A stretch of DNA of 64,000 bases from Gerris lacustris. Lineage: Eukaryota > Arthropoda > Insecta > Hemiptera > Gerridae. Positions within the stretch are counted from its first letter, which is position 1; every line of letters begins with the position of its first letter. Positions 33,425 to 45,773 of this stretch are shown piece after piece. The position numbers were made by a program, and so were the translations under genes. The notes beneath the pieces were generated by a model. That model saw only the letters and a program-made list of their open reading frames with translations, made no database searches and was not told where the DNA came from. The stretch spans positions 73,189,092 through 73,253,091 of the forward strand of contig OX578282.1 of NCBI GenBank assembly GCA_951217055.1. Direction: 5' to 3'.

Positions 33425-33565
33425 GGGCTCCTTTTGGCTCCCAGTGTGAAAGCAACGGCTCCGGAGCGAGAGCCGTAAAAATCCCAGTGTGAAGGCAACG
33501 GCTCCGGAGCGAGAGCCGTAAAAAGCTCCCAGTGTGAAGGCAACGGCTCCGGCTCCGGAGCGAAA
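33425..33565. repeat. Three GC-rich direct repeats of ~52 bp
   Basis: Units contain CCCAGTGTGAAGGCAACGG and CTCCGGAGCGAGAGCCG. Each unit holds a short inverted repeat (GGCTCCGGAGC). The third has an extra CTCCGG. The GC content contrasts with the AT-rich flanks. Confidence 0.85.
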
Positions 33566-33755
33566 GCCTTGAGGCTCCTTTGTTACTCTTTTCTGTGATA
33601 CAGCAATAACCATAAAGACGCTAGGCACATTTTCATTTAGTCTATATGACCCATTTATTGATGTCTGTACGCTTTTTTAATTACTTAGAATTGTGTTGCT
33701 ATTATATCAGTGGCGCTGCATTGATACTACATCATAATAATAAACATTTAACAAG

Positions 33756-34085
33756 TTAATCAAATAAAACTTCTTTTTTTTTAAATGTCTTGGCGGCGCT
33801 TCGGGAAATTTCCCGGCTTCCCGGTGCCCCCATCCCCCCCCCCCCCCCCCCTGTATAGGATAACGTTTCGGTACTGTCTGTGAGTTGTTTTCTAAAATCT
33901 TCGTAGAGGCACCAGTCACATTTCTTCTTCCTAACTAGGCGTGGGGGACTTGCCCTGGGACTATTTGACGGTTGGATCATACCTTGTCGCATCATATATT
34001 CAAATTCGGTTTTCATAGCCTTTAGTTTGTCAGTGGATAACCTCCGAAGTTGAGCGAAAGCAGGAGAACCCGTAGTTTTGTTGTC
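33756..34085 (-). pseudogene. Ty3/gypsy RT N-terminal fragment
   Basis: On the minus strand from 34085: SPAFAQLRRLSTDKLKAMKT, FEYMMRQGMIQPSNSP, ASPPRLVRKK and DFRKQL, the conserved entry into a gypsy reverse transcriptase. It then runs into a poly-C tract (33833-33851) and stops resembling RT. It is short and truncated at both ends. Confidence 0.75.
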
Positions 34086-34859
34086 AAAAAATATTGTGTA
34101 GAAGCAAAGTTATTTACAATTTTTTTTTTCTTAAAGTATAAATAAATAACCTAAAAAAAATAGGTTGACTAGGTATATATTAAGTGACAAAACCCACTTA
34201 CTCGCTCATCAAAATGTTTATCTCCAGTAGGGAGAAAAGGTTATGATTTTGGATTAGTTTAAAGGGACTAAAGTAAGTCTTTTCTTTCCTGAACTCAAAA
34301 AGTAAATGTAGGGAGAAAAAGGATTGCCAACATAATATTTTATAAATTGTAGAGAATGAATGGCTAATGTAGTGAAGTTCCCCTCGTTTCCTAGCGTTGT
34401 TCCCTCAGCTTCGCCTCGGGATTTAGGAGACATGAGACATGGTTCATTTGGCTTCACCTCAAGAACCAACTTATTCGCTCAGGAAATAATGGCTTACTTT
34501 ACTCCCTAGGTGCATAAATAACTATTACGTAACACTCCACATAAGCATGAACTTTTTAACACCCTCATCTCGGCCACATGAGTTGCAAAACTTTTGTGAC
34601 AATTGTAACATATTCATTTCCTGCTCATCAAGCCCAAAACGTTGTATTGAATATCATGCTGACTAAAATCTTGTTCTTTAGTAATCTTTAATATTGGCCG
34701 CCATTTTAAATTTAAAGTTCTCAAAAAAACTGCGATGCTGTGAGCCGAATTTCGTACAAAGTCGCAAGTTCTCGGTAGCTAAAACTGTTTTCCTTTCATC
34801 CGTACATAATCCTTATTTAATAAAGTTATTGCAGGATCACCAAGTTCACCTGTTTTTAT
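34086..34859. other. No recognised feature
   Basis: AT-rich DNA with short frames only. One phrase (GCCGCCATTTTAAATTTAAA, about 34700) resembles the family at 40.4 and 56.3 kb. Confidence 0.35.
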
Positions 34860-35190
34860 AGCATTTGTACATATTTTTTTACTACGTTTTTATTAGCTTG
34901 CTTTCTTCTTTGTTTGTTTGTCCGGTACAAATCTGGCAATCGATTTCTAACTAACTTCCCGAATAGCTAGACATTTGAAACTTTTAGCATAGCTCAGAAC
35001 ACGATGACAATGCATTATTTTAATACTTTTAGCCATCTTTCAGCAGAATTTAAGTGGTTTTCAGCAAATTTTGCTATATGGAAAGTTAGTTCTGAAAAAA
35101 TCCGCTAGTTATTTTATTTGTTTTGCCATATCCCATATTTACAATCTTCATTTTGACAGGTTTCATATTTGTGATTTTTTATAAATAAAC
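34860..35190 (-). repeat. Dispersed repeat part B, inverted copy
   Basis: Reverse complement of 26480-26830 (for example GACATTTGAAACTTTTAGCA and CGATGACAATGCATTATTTT). Part A of the same repeat lies 4.7 kb away at 39905-40140. Confidence 0.85.
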
Positions 35191-35195
35191 TAGCT

Positions 35196-35225
35196 GGGTA
35201 CCCGTGCTTCGCTACGGAGTGTTAT
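35196..35225 (+). repeat. TAGCTGggTACCCGTGCTTCGCTACGG block, copy 1
   Basis: Contains the 16-base imperfect hairpin CCGTGCTTCGCTACGG (CCGT..ACGG arms), followed by GAGTGTTATAATAATTAGAT. It marks the junction where the dispersed repeat part B ends. Confidence 0.8.
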
Positions 35226-35651
35226 AATAATTAGATAAGTTTATAAACAACCATATTGAAACATTATAAATTATTTTACTATGCAAGAATATCTAGATTC
35301 TACCTCTCCCACCTATTTCTATACACCCTCCTCTTTGATAAGCAAATTTTTAAATATCCTAAATCCCCCCCCCCCCCCCTTAAGTAAAATATAACAAAAC
35401 AATACATAAAAACTATTACTCTACTCTTAAAGATCTTTTGCATCATCAATGGTATTCATTACATTGACCCCGTATTCATTACTTGTACCATACCCCTGTG
35501 TACAAAATTTAAATTTCCAAAATTCATGTAGGCTGTCATTTTCCCCTTGCTTTGAAGTTCAAGTGGGCAAAATTTTATCGACATCGAACTAAAACTGTAG
35601 ATTTGTATAAAGAACATACACCCACATACGTTGATTTTTATATATATTATA

Positions 35652-35880
35652 CTAGCTGAATACCCGTGCTTCGCTACGGGGTGTTTTATTTTCAATTTAA
35701 TGGATTTATAAACAACCATCAAGAAACATTTAAATTATTTTACAAAGCGAGAATATCTAGATTCTATCCCTCCCCTTTGATAAGATAATTTGCTAATATA
35801 CCAAATTAGTAATTCATTCCGACTAAATTTTTAAAAAGGAAAAGCAGTGGTATTTTCCTTCTGTACTAGTCAATAAAGGT
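35652..35880 (+). repeat. Block with CCGTGCTTCGCTACGG, copy 2
   Basis: About 230 bp (CTAGCTGAATACCCGTGCTT onward), also found at about 37010-37240 with high similarity, including AATATCTAGATTCTATCCCT and GGAAAAGCAGTGGTATTTTC. Confidence 0.85.
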
Positions 35881-37008
35881 ATTTTAAAAAAAATAATAAT
35901 AATAAAAATAAATACAAAATTTTAGCCAATCGGATAAATGTACGGACACAACAATTATTAGTTTTTTATCCATAGATATAGATATATTTTGGTACTCTTA
36001 TAGAAAAGGGCCCCCCTTTTTGTTTTTTATACAGAAGAGTTTATATCCCTTAGTCTAACTACCTATTAAGACAAAGGGATATTCAGTCCAATATGCTTTG
36101 GGACAAAGGAATATCACACTTTTGCATAAAAAAAAGTGTGTATTCGGTTGTCAGAAGGTATATTAGATTTAAAAAAAAGTGGGGGGCCCTTTTCTATAAA
36201 AGTGCCATATATTTTTCCATTTTACCCCCCTAAATGTACATAACAATAATTGTACAGCACTCTCAAAGAGCTTTTCAACGGTATGCATCGTGAAGGGTTT
36301 TCATTACTTTGACATCTGTACCCCGAACCCCTGTGTACCAAAATCAAAATTTTGAACATGCATGAAGTCAGTGACCTTCCCCTTTTCCCCTTGCTTTGAA
36401 GGGCAAGTGTGCAAATATTCATTCAAATCGGAATAAAACGTTAGATTTTAATAAAGAACACACACACACATACGTTGACTCTTCCTTATTACCCCTCTCC
36501 TAAATGAAAATAATGACAAAAGCTTACATTACAATTACTTTTCTCTTAAAGAGCCTTTTAACGATATGCATCATAAAGGGTACCTATCAATTACTTTGAC
36601 ATTTGTACCCCGTACTCCTGTGTACCAACATTTTAACTTTATAATCTCATGTAAGTAGTACACCCATAGACACTCTTCATTTATATAAGATGTAGTTATA
36701 CACATTTTTCCATTTTACCCCCTCCTAAATGAAAATATGACAAAACTGTACATAACAACAATTAGTGTACTTTTAAAGAGCTTATCAACGATATGCATCA
36801 TTAAAAGTATTCATTACTTTGACATTTGTACCCCGTACCCCTGGGTACAAAAATAAAAATTTCGCAAAATCCTTTCTTAGTGGATGCCTATGATATGAAC
36901 CGAGTATATCCTGAAAATTTCAAGTCTCTCGGTTAAGCAGATTTTGCTGTGCGTTGATTCTATGTCAGTCAGTCAGTCAATCAGGACATTGCCACTTATA
37001 TTATAGAC

Positions 37009-37240
37009 TAGCTGAATACCCGTGCTTCGCTGCGGGGTGTTTTATTTTCAATTTAATGGATTTATTAACTACCATCAAGAAACATTTAAATTATTTTACA
37101 AAGCGAGAATATCTAGATTCTATCCCTCCCCCTTATTTCTATACCCCCTCCCCTTTGATAAGATAATTTGCTAATATCCCAAATTAGAGATTCATTCCGA
37201 CTAAACTTCTAAGAAGGAAAAGCAGTGGTATTTTCCTTCT
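37009..37240 (+). repeat. Block with CCGTGCTTCGCTGCGG, copy 3
   Basis: Near-identical to copy 2. It directly follows the phrase ACATTGCCACTTATATTATA, which also occurs at about 38107 without the block. Confidence 0.85.
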
Positions 37241-37259
37241 GTACCCCCCCCCCCCCTCC

Positions 37260-37790
37260 CCGTGTCATTTTACATCCCTTAGTTGAAATTGGAATTATCT
37301 TTTATTAATATACATGCTTACATCCAAAATAAGAGCTCTTTCTCAAGTACCTATTAACTTCCTAACTTTTAAAGATCGGTCTGGGCTCAATTCCCCTTCT
37401 TTTCTTACTCTGTCCTTATGTTCCCCTTAGGGATAAAATTTTAGAAAATCTGTATTGGCAGCTATCAATATAATTTAGAAATTATTATACTACGTATACA
37501 CTCGTAGATTTTATTTTAGAATTTTAAAGAAGTGGTCATGATTAAGTTAGTAAAGGTTTAAGCACGGTAAGGCGTGATTTATTAATTATTGCCTTATTAT
37601 TTAAAAATAAAAATAAATATTTTTTGACAGTGATTGAAAAGTAATTTCTTTAACAGTTCTTCCTACAGAAATTTCCACAAAACATAAAATATGGTCAGTA
37701 GTTTCTTCTGCAATTTTGGTTAAATTCATTTTTTATGAAATAAGAATTTTGAAATCTATCTTCTTTTATATAAGATAAAAGACACTCATA
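37260..37790. other. Unassigned DNA within the repeat region
   Basis: AT-rich, not part of the ~300-bp unit. No gene was recognised. Confidence 0.35.
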
Positions 37791-39691
37791 GACACTCTTC
37801 ATTTATATAGATGTAGCTATACACATTTTTCCATTTTACCCCCTCCTAAATGAAAATATGACAAAACTGTACATAACAACAATTACTGTACTTTTAAAGA
37901 GCTTTTCAACGATATGCATCATTAAAAGTATTCATTACTTTGACATTTGTACCCCGTACCCCTGGGTACAAAAATAAAAATTTCGCAAAATCCTTTCTTA
38001 GTGGATGCCTATGATATGAACCGAGTATATCCTGAAAATTTCAAGTCTCTCGGTTAAGCAGATTTTGCTGTGCGTTGATTCTATGTCAGTCAGTCAGTCA
38101 ATCAGGACATTGCCACTTATATTATAGATAGCTATAAATTTCCATTTTACCCCCTCCTAAATAAAATTGTACATAACAACAATTACTTTTCTCTTAAAGT
38201 GCTTTTCAACGATATGCATGATATGAAGGGAATCCATTACTTCGACATTTTTACACCGTACCCCTTTGTACCAAAATTTAAATTTCGAAAATTCATGTAG
38301 ACAGTGACCTACCCCTTGCTTTGAAGGAAAAGTGAGTAAATATTCATCAAATTGGGATAAAACTGTAGATTTGTATAAAAGACATGTACCCTCATACAGA
38401 CACTCTTCTTTTTTTATAAGATATAGCTATATTTTTCCATTTTACCCCCTCCTAAATGAAAACACATATGACAAAACTGTACATAACAACAATTCATGTA
38501 ATCTTAAAGAGCTTTTCAACGATATCCATCATAAAGGGTATTCAGTCCTCTGACCCCGTATTCATTATTGTACCCTGTTTCCTGTGTACCAAAATTTAAA
38601 TTTCGAAAATTCATGTAGACACTGATTTTTTCTTCCTTTGAAGGTCAAGTGTGCATTTTTTGATCGAGATCGGACTAAAACTATGGATTTGTATAAAGAA
38701 CATACACACATACGTTGACTTTTAGATATATTTTTCCATTTACCCCCTAAATGCACGTAAAAACAATTATTGTACTCTTAAAGAGCTTTTCAACACTATA
38801 CATCATGAAGGGATTTCAACTTTGACATTTGTACCCCGTACCCCTGTGTACCAAAACTTAAATTTCGAACATTTATGTAGACAGAGATCTTCCCCTTGCT
38901 TGACCTTCAAAGTGTGCAAATTTTCATCGAGATCGGACTAAAACTGTAGATTTGTATAAAGAACAAATAAGATATAGCTATATTTTTCTATTTTACCCCC
39001 CTCCTAGGCAGTGACCTACACCTTGTTTGAAAGAAAAAGAGTGTAAATATTCAACAAATTGGGATAAAACTGTAGATTTGTATAAAAGACATTCTCTTAT
39101 ATAGATACTCTTCTTTCTATATATAGATATAGTTATATTTTCCATTTTACCCCCCTCCTAAATTTAAATATGACAAAACTACACATAACAACAATTACTG
39201 TACTCTTAAAGAGCTTTTCAACGATATGCATCACGAAGGGTATTCATTACTTTGACCCCGTATTCATAACTTGTACCCCGTACTGCTGTGTACCAAAATT
39301 TAAATTTCGAAAATTCATGTAGACCTTGATTTTCCCTTTGCTTTGAAGATCAAGTGTGCAAATTTTCATCGAGACCGGACTAAAACTGTAGATTTGTATA
39401 AAAAACAAATAAGATATAGCTAATTTTTCTATTTTACCCCCCTCCTAAATGAAAATATGACAAAAGTGTACATAACAACAATTACTGTACTCTTAAAGAG
39501 CTTTTCAACGATATGCATCACGAAGGGTATTCATTACTTTGACCCCGTATTTATTACTTGTACCCCGTACCCCTGTGTACCAAAATTGAAATTTCGAAAA
39601 TTCATGTTGACCTTGATTGTTTCCTTGCTTTGAAGGTCAAGTGTGCAAATTTTCATCGAGATCGGACTAAAACTATAGATTTGTATAAAGA

Positions 39692-39692
39692 A

Positions 39693-39731
<39 letters not shown>

Positions 39732-39786
39732 GTTGACTTTTATATATATAGATTTGTATAAAGAACAAACACACACACACACATAC
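39692..39786. repeat. (CA)n microsatellites in duplicated context
   Basis: Two CA runs (about 39694-39727 and 39767-39783), each followed by TACGTTGACTTTTATATATA, indicating a local duplication. Confidence 0.9.
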
Positions 39787-39904
39787 GTTGACTTTTATAT
39801 ATATAGATAAGAGATAAACATTGAATGACAGCAAAACAGGAAAATATCAATTATATTATTTATCGATCATAGTATTTATATTATTTCAAAAAAATGTATA
39901 TTAT

Positions 39905-40140
39905 ATCGATGGCACGGTTTAGATTTGGTGTTGGGGAGATCCGTTGTACAAAGAATTGTCCTTTTATAGGTTTATGATCAGCTCTCTAGATGGTTGTCAT
40001 TTATGTGAAGTAAATAAATTTGGAACTATATATTTTTTTTTTTTTTTTTTCACTAACATTATATAACAATAACAATTATATTATCAACATTACCTACATA
40101 CGATTCAACAGAAAATTTAAAAACGTAGTTTATAAAAAGT
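39905..40140 (-). repeat. Dispersed repeat part A, inverted copy
   Basis: Reverse complement of 26090-26300 (for example TTATAGGTTTATGATCAGCT and TCTCTAGATGGTTGTCATTT). It pairs with part B at 34860-35190. Confidence 0.85.
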
Positions 40141-41108
40141 TTTTTTTATCTTGAAATTATATCTAATAAAATGATTAAAGGCTCGCTACGCTCGCCTGTC
40201 CATTCAGTATTTGTACATAATTGTTATTTAATAAATAAGTTGCAGGCTTGCTACGCTAGCCTGTTTTATACAGCATTTGTACATACTCTTTTTTCCATCT
40301 TGAAAATATTAAATGTGAAATTTTAATAGTTATACAATCTTTTCCTACTTTTGAAGATCATTAAAACTATGTATAACATTTCTTGCTGACTAAAACTTTT
40401 TGTTTATTCGTCCGCCATCTTAAAAATATTTAATGTAGAATGTCCAAAAACTATACTGTTCTCACAAATGCTGAGATGCATGTATGTGCCAAATTTCGTT
40501 GAAATTGATCGTTTTCGTTATCGATAACTGGATCGTTGATCCAGTTATCGTTTAACAAACAAACTTTTCAAATCCCAACTCTCTGAAAGGAAGAACTCAC
40601 TACGCTTGTTCAAAGAGGAGGATATAACGGTGCACTTATTATTTTGTTTGTCTTTGGTATTTTGTGTGAAGGGTGCTCTCTCAGGATGCACTATGCACTT
40701 GACACTTGACTGCCCTTCTCAACGAGACCTACCTCCTCCTGTGAGTTGGCACCTCTAGTCTCCAGTAGTTTTACAAATGGCATTAATTTATAAACTTCCA
40801 TTAAAACTTGTATACTAAAGGGGATATTCTAGACATTATACCTTTTACTATTTTTTATAATCAAATAATTTCAAAGGGTGTAACACTCCAATGTTACAAA
40901 TATTTTTGGAAGAAACTCCATCTTAAATTTAACAAAGCGCCGCAAGATATGTCATCCTAATCATCATTGGTTAATAATTATAATCAAAACCCAGATCTTA
41001 TGGCTATATGTAATTTTAATTTAAATTGCTTGCATACGAGTCTGCAAGACAGGGAGACATTTTCATGTAACGCTTTTTGGTGTCGTTTTTTGGTAACGCT
41101 TTTTGAGT
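40141..41108. other. Dispersed-repeat-rich DNA left of the LINE
   Basis: Holds two ~85-bp repeats starting GGCTCGCTACGCTCGCCTG and GGCTTGCTACGCTAGCCTG (about 40180 and 40245). It also holds a copy of a second repeat family (40430-40620, GCTGAGATGCATGTATGTGC) shared with 56330-56520. The LINE at 41120 is inserted into that second family. No gene was recognised. Confidence 0.6.
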
Positions 41109-41203
41109 TTAAGTGCCTAGTAGTAGTAGTAGTAAGGGGGCGGGGAGGCCAAGCCTGGCAACTAGACCGCATTCGGGTCCTTTTTGCCAACCCCTGACTT
41201 CAC

Positions 41204-44200
41204 CTATCGAACCACCACAGAATTACCCTCAAATCTCCTTGTTTGGGTCACAAAGGAGAGAATGTCTTGCCACTTTAGTGTGACCAGTTCCTCTTCCTTT
41301 ATTTCCCCTGCTCCTAATAAGTGAAAGCGCAGTCTGCCATATCCTTCACATACTCCCACAAAGTGGAAGGCTGTCTCCTCTTCAAGCCCACACAATGGAC
41401 ATGTGGGGTCGTCTTCAATCTTCAATAGTGCCAGATGTCTTCTGAGCTGGCAATGCCCTGTCAAGACTCCAACCATATTTCTTAGATTGGGTCTACCTAA
41501 TCCCATAAGCCACTTGGTTTTCCCTTTGTCTAGATCAGTCTGCCTACAGCCATCCGTTCCTCTCCATGCCCTCCTTGCTTCCTCCCAGATCCACGCATTG
41601 ATGGCTGACCTCGCCTGTCCTCTAGACCAATCAATGGCGGGTTCCGGTCCACAGAATGGCATGGAGGCTCCTTTCTTGGCTACCTCATCTGCCTTCTCGT
41701 TCCCAGGGATCCCTGTGTGCCCTGGGACCCAAAGCAGTGTGACCTCTTTCCTTTCTGCGAGCAGTTCTAATGCCTCTTGGCACTCCTTAACAAGTGCTGA
41801 CTCTACACTCGGTTTGCAAAGTGCTTGGAGTGCTGCCTGGCTATCTGAGCATATAGCTACCTTCGTTGATGTTGCATCTTTCACCTCAGGTTTCCTGGCC
41901 ACCTCTAAGATGGCGTAAATTTCTGCCTGGAAGACTGTGGTGAGAGTACCTAGGGGGAAACTCTCTTGGGTGCCGGACCTTTCTAGGTACAGTCCCGCCC
42001 CTGACATTCCTTTTTCATTCTTAGAGCCATCAGTATATGCCACTAGAGTTTCCTGGTCGAATTTAATATCTCCTACTTCCCATCTGGCTCGTGATGGAAT
42101 TTCTACCTTGAATTTCCTCTTCAGCACTAGCTGGTGTTCTATTCCTTTCATTCGAACCCCTGTCAGTGGGATCTTGGATTCGGCCATCCTTTGTATACCC
42201 AGGTGTCCCACAGTATATACGCCCCCTTGCCACTGACCATTGTCTCTAAGTCTCACAAAAGATGCAATGGCCTCTCCCTTAATCCATCTATGGAGTGGGG
42301 GTAGTCCTGCCAGGGCCTCTAGAGCCGCCGTTGGAGCAGTCCTCATCGCACCCGTTATACTCCTACATGCTAGCCTTTGAACCTTGCTTAGTCTCTTAGA
42401 CGAGCTGGCCACTTCAGTTCTGGGCCACCAAATAACGGCCCCATATTGGATTCTGGGCCTGAAAGCCGCGGTATATAGCCATTTAAGTATTTTGGGGGAC
42501 AATCCCCATGCCTTCCCCACTGCTCGTCTAAGTTGCCAGAAGGCGATCGTAGCTTTTTCTACCACCTTGTCTAAGTGTGGTTTCCAGGATAATTTAGAGT
42601 CAAAAGTTACTCCAAGATATTTCACTTCTTTTGACAATGTGAGTTCCTGGCCAAAAAGTTTTGGGGCTTTGAAGTCCACAAGTTTCCTCTTTTTAGTGAA
42701 GACTATCATCTCAGTCTTTGATGGGTTGACTGAGAGTCCCACCTCCTTACACCATTTTTCAATGATTCTGCAAGCTAGTTGCATCCTTTCACAGCAGGTG
42801 TTCAGGAACTTGCCTCTAATCAGGACTAGTCCGTCATCTGCATAAGCCTGAAAATAGAAGTCTCCTTCCGACATTCTCCTCATAAGTCCGTCCATCACCA
42901 GGCACCACAGGTGGGGTGAGAGGCAACTGCCTTGTGGGCAGCCTCCTGACACCATTTTGGTCACGTTAGTGCCGCTGATCGCTGCGGTGACTTTCCTCGC
43001 TCTCAGGGAGGACATTATCCATTCGACAATGACTTGAGGAGTGTTCCTTTGTGAGAGTTCCCCTTTGCTATTATCTGATTTTGCCTTATCAAAGGCTCCT
43101 TCCACGTCAAAGAAGAGAGCTAAGGTGTAGTCTCCACTTTGCATAGCCTTTTCTATCCTAGAAGTAGCCGCATGGAGGGCTGTCTCCGTTGACCTCCCTC
43201 TGGTGTATGCATGTTGATTCTTATGCAGCGGTTTTCTAGGTAGAATTTCCTCAATAATGTATTTATCCACAATCCTCTCAAGGGTCTTTAGCATAAATGA
43301 CGTAAGGCTAATGGGTCGGAAGGACTTGGCTTGCGTGTAGTCCTTTCTCCCTGGTTTGGGGATAAAGACCACTCTGGTTGCCTTCCATACCTCCGGTACC
43401 CTGCCCATCGCTAAGCTGCCTTTGAAAATAGCCTCTATGCTGGATATAAGATGCTCCATTCCCCTCTGCAAGAGGGCTGGAAAAATTCCATCCTGTCCAG
43501 GTGCCTTAAATGGATTGAATTTATTGACGGCCCATTTGATGGACTCTCTTGTAACTAGACGGGTTGCCAGGTCCCAGTTAATGTCTGTTTCTGGGGCCCT
43601 TTCCAAACTGTCACTGGCATCAGTGCCTTCCCCCGGGAAATGTATTTCCAGGAGGTAGTCTAGAGTTTCTTCTATACTGAGAGTCCATGTGCCATCTAGC
43701 CTTTTGATTGAGCCTAGGGCTCTCCCGCTTCCTTCACTGCTCAAGATCTTAGCCAGCCTTGTTGCCTCTGGAAGGGACTCAATTCCCCTGCAAAAGTCTC
43801 TCCAACCGGCTCTCTTGCGCTTCCTTACCTCTTTTTTAAAATTCCTTCTCGCTTCCCTGAAGCTGTCCCATAATACTCCTTGTTCCTTTTTCCTGAATGC
43901 CTCGTTGAAAGCATTCCGAGCCTTTTTCCGGAGCTTATCCAGATCTCGGTTCCACCATGACACCTTTTGGTGGGCCTTGGATTTAAGGGGACATGAATGC
44001 TGAAACGCCTCAATTATTTCTGAGCTCAGGGTTGCTGCCTCTCTCTCCAGAGCAACAGGACCTGTTAACACCTCCTGAGACACTCCCTGGATGTTCTCAA
44101 GTTCATTTGAGAAGGATTCCCAGTTGGTTCTCCGTGGAAGTCTCTGCGGTGTTTCCTCTTCCTTATCTACCTGAATGCAAAAACTGACCATGCGGTGGTC

Positions 44201-44222
44201 AGACATCAAGATATCTGATGAC
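41204..44222 (-). pseudogene. LINE ORF2 part 2: endonuclease end, RT, RNase H
   Basis: The open frame is about 1,005 codons inside the LINE; the extra first codons at 44257-44223 come from the hAT insert. It starts at the endonuclease SDH motif (ILMSDHRMVSF). RT motifs follow: APGQDGIFPALLQRG, VVFIPKPGRKD, SFRPISLTSFMLK, ALFFDVEGAFD, GGCPQGSCLSP and AYADDGLVL. RNase H has all four acidic residues (AYTDGS, FQAEIYAIL, SDSQAAL, NEKADEVA), and a C-terminal CX2C...H...C motif (CPLCGLEEETAFHF) closes it. There are no stops. It is classed as a pseudogene only because the hAT insertion separates it from the rest of ORF2. Confidence 0.93.
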
Positions 44223-45765
44223 CAGAGACGGGAAAAAGTCATAAACGTCATAGTCATATGATTTTGTCATAAAATAGCCATTTTTCGAATAAACATCATA
44301 AAATGGGGTTTTCTTGGGATAAACGTCATAGAATGGCCTTTTTTTGTAAAATGTTAGCAGTTTTTTTTTGTTAAAGCAAATTTTTATATTGAACATTCGT
44401 GGTCCGGTTCCAGGTAAAAGTGCAGTTCAAACAAAAACCCTTACACCAGCTTAGTGAAAGGCCTGGGCTCTTAATTCCCTGATCACTTTTGGACTTAACT
44501 AATGCGCTTATGCATACCTGCAACTAGAGAGGCACCTAGGGTCATCCCTAATTCCAAACTAGGGCTCCTGATCAGCTCCTTCTTAGAACAAATCTTCCAA
44601 TTAGAATCTAGGAAGGTCAAGATAGATTCTCCAATCAGCCAATAGTAAACCCATTGGGTTGGGCAGTTTCCTGATTAGCTGTTCCAGAACTTAAGATTTT
44701 GTATATATTGGTAAGGGATTAGAATGTTTAATTGCTCATTTGATTTCTTACTCGTGTTACTTGTTTTAGTTTACTTGTTCTTTTACTTGGGTTTCGTTGG
44801 TAAAACCAAAAAAGGAAACCCTTATAGTTTCGTTCATGTGTCTGTCAATCTGTCAGTCGGTACAGTTCCAATAACTTTTGAATCATAAGAGATAGAAAAA
44901 TGAAACATTAACATTCCAATATTAAAGATCGTTTTGACGCACACACAGGAAAAATATTTCGAACTCAAAATAGTCAGCTGTCAAAAAACATCAAAATTTT
45001 GCGTGTACCCCCCCCCCCCCCCCCCCCCCCTTAAAAATATATTTCCGCTGTTTATAAAAATATACAAAATGTGCTTTCTGCTGGGCCATAGAAAAATAAG
45101 AATAGCAATTCGATATGAATTACTGGGAATCCAAGATGGCGGCTAATTCCTGTCACGGGGGAATTTTTTTATTTTTTTTAAATTTTGAGTGAGGTATATA
45201 ATGAAAGGTATTGAGGATTAGATTACAAAAATATATAACACGTGTGGAAAGTGTTTTTTTTTCATGCCATTTTGTTAAAAAAACATCAAAATTTGAATCA
45301 TGGATGGGAGCAGGCCCAGGCCATAGCTGCCCGACTAAAGGGCAAAGAAGTTCGGAAATTGCCTGAAGGGCGAAAAGCAATTGTCTTTTTCCAAGTTTAA
45401 AATTCTACTGACGGACAAAAGAGCCAATTTAACGCTGGATAATATAGAACAACATATGATTATTTTTTACATTGGTGAAGCATTCTGCTAATTATTATTA
45501 TTTATTATATATTGTAAATATAATTCTGTATTTATGAAATATTGAAATCTTTCTTTTGACTGTTACCCTCCAAAATAACGCTAAATTTTCGCTAAAAAAG
45601 GCTAAATTTTCACAGTGAAAATAAACGTCATACTTTTTGCTAAAACGTCATAAAACAACCGATTTTCTGAAATAGAGGTCATAAAACAGGATAATAAAAG
45701 TCATAAAAGTCATAGAATAAAGGTCATGAAATGGAAAAATAAAAGTCATAAACGTCCCGTCTCTG
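44223..45765. mobile_element. Complete hAT element (non-autonomous) inside the LINE
   Basis: The ends are CAGAGACGGGA and its complement TCCCGTCTCTG. The 8-bp target duplication CTGATGAC lies at 44215-44222 and 45766-45773. Both subterminal regions are packed with GTCATAAA and AACGTCATA motifs, likely transposase sites. It holds no transposase. The interior contains a piece of the MITE with GGGTTTCGTTGGT ends (about 44789-45300) and a 23-base C run (45008-45030). A second copy of this hAT family ends at position 242. Confidence 0.93.
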
Positions 45766-45773
45766 CTGATGAC

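Larger units (their letters stand above)
35191..39904. repeat. Diverged tandem repeat region inserted in the dispersed repeat
   Basis: About ten partial copies of a ~300-bp unit (starts near 35370, 36214, 36486, 36706, 37830, 38141, 38434, 38740, 39138 and 39427; a truncated one near 38981). Core phrases are CATTTTACCCCCTCCTAAAT, AAAGAGCTTTTCAACGATAT, TTTGTACCCCGTACCCCTG and AAACTGTAGATTTGTATAAA. Three blocks carrying CCGTGCTTCGCTACGG are interspersed. Two near-identical blocks (about 36700-37000 and 37820-38130) include ACCGAGTATATCCTGAAAAT. No coding capacity. Confidence 0.85.
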
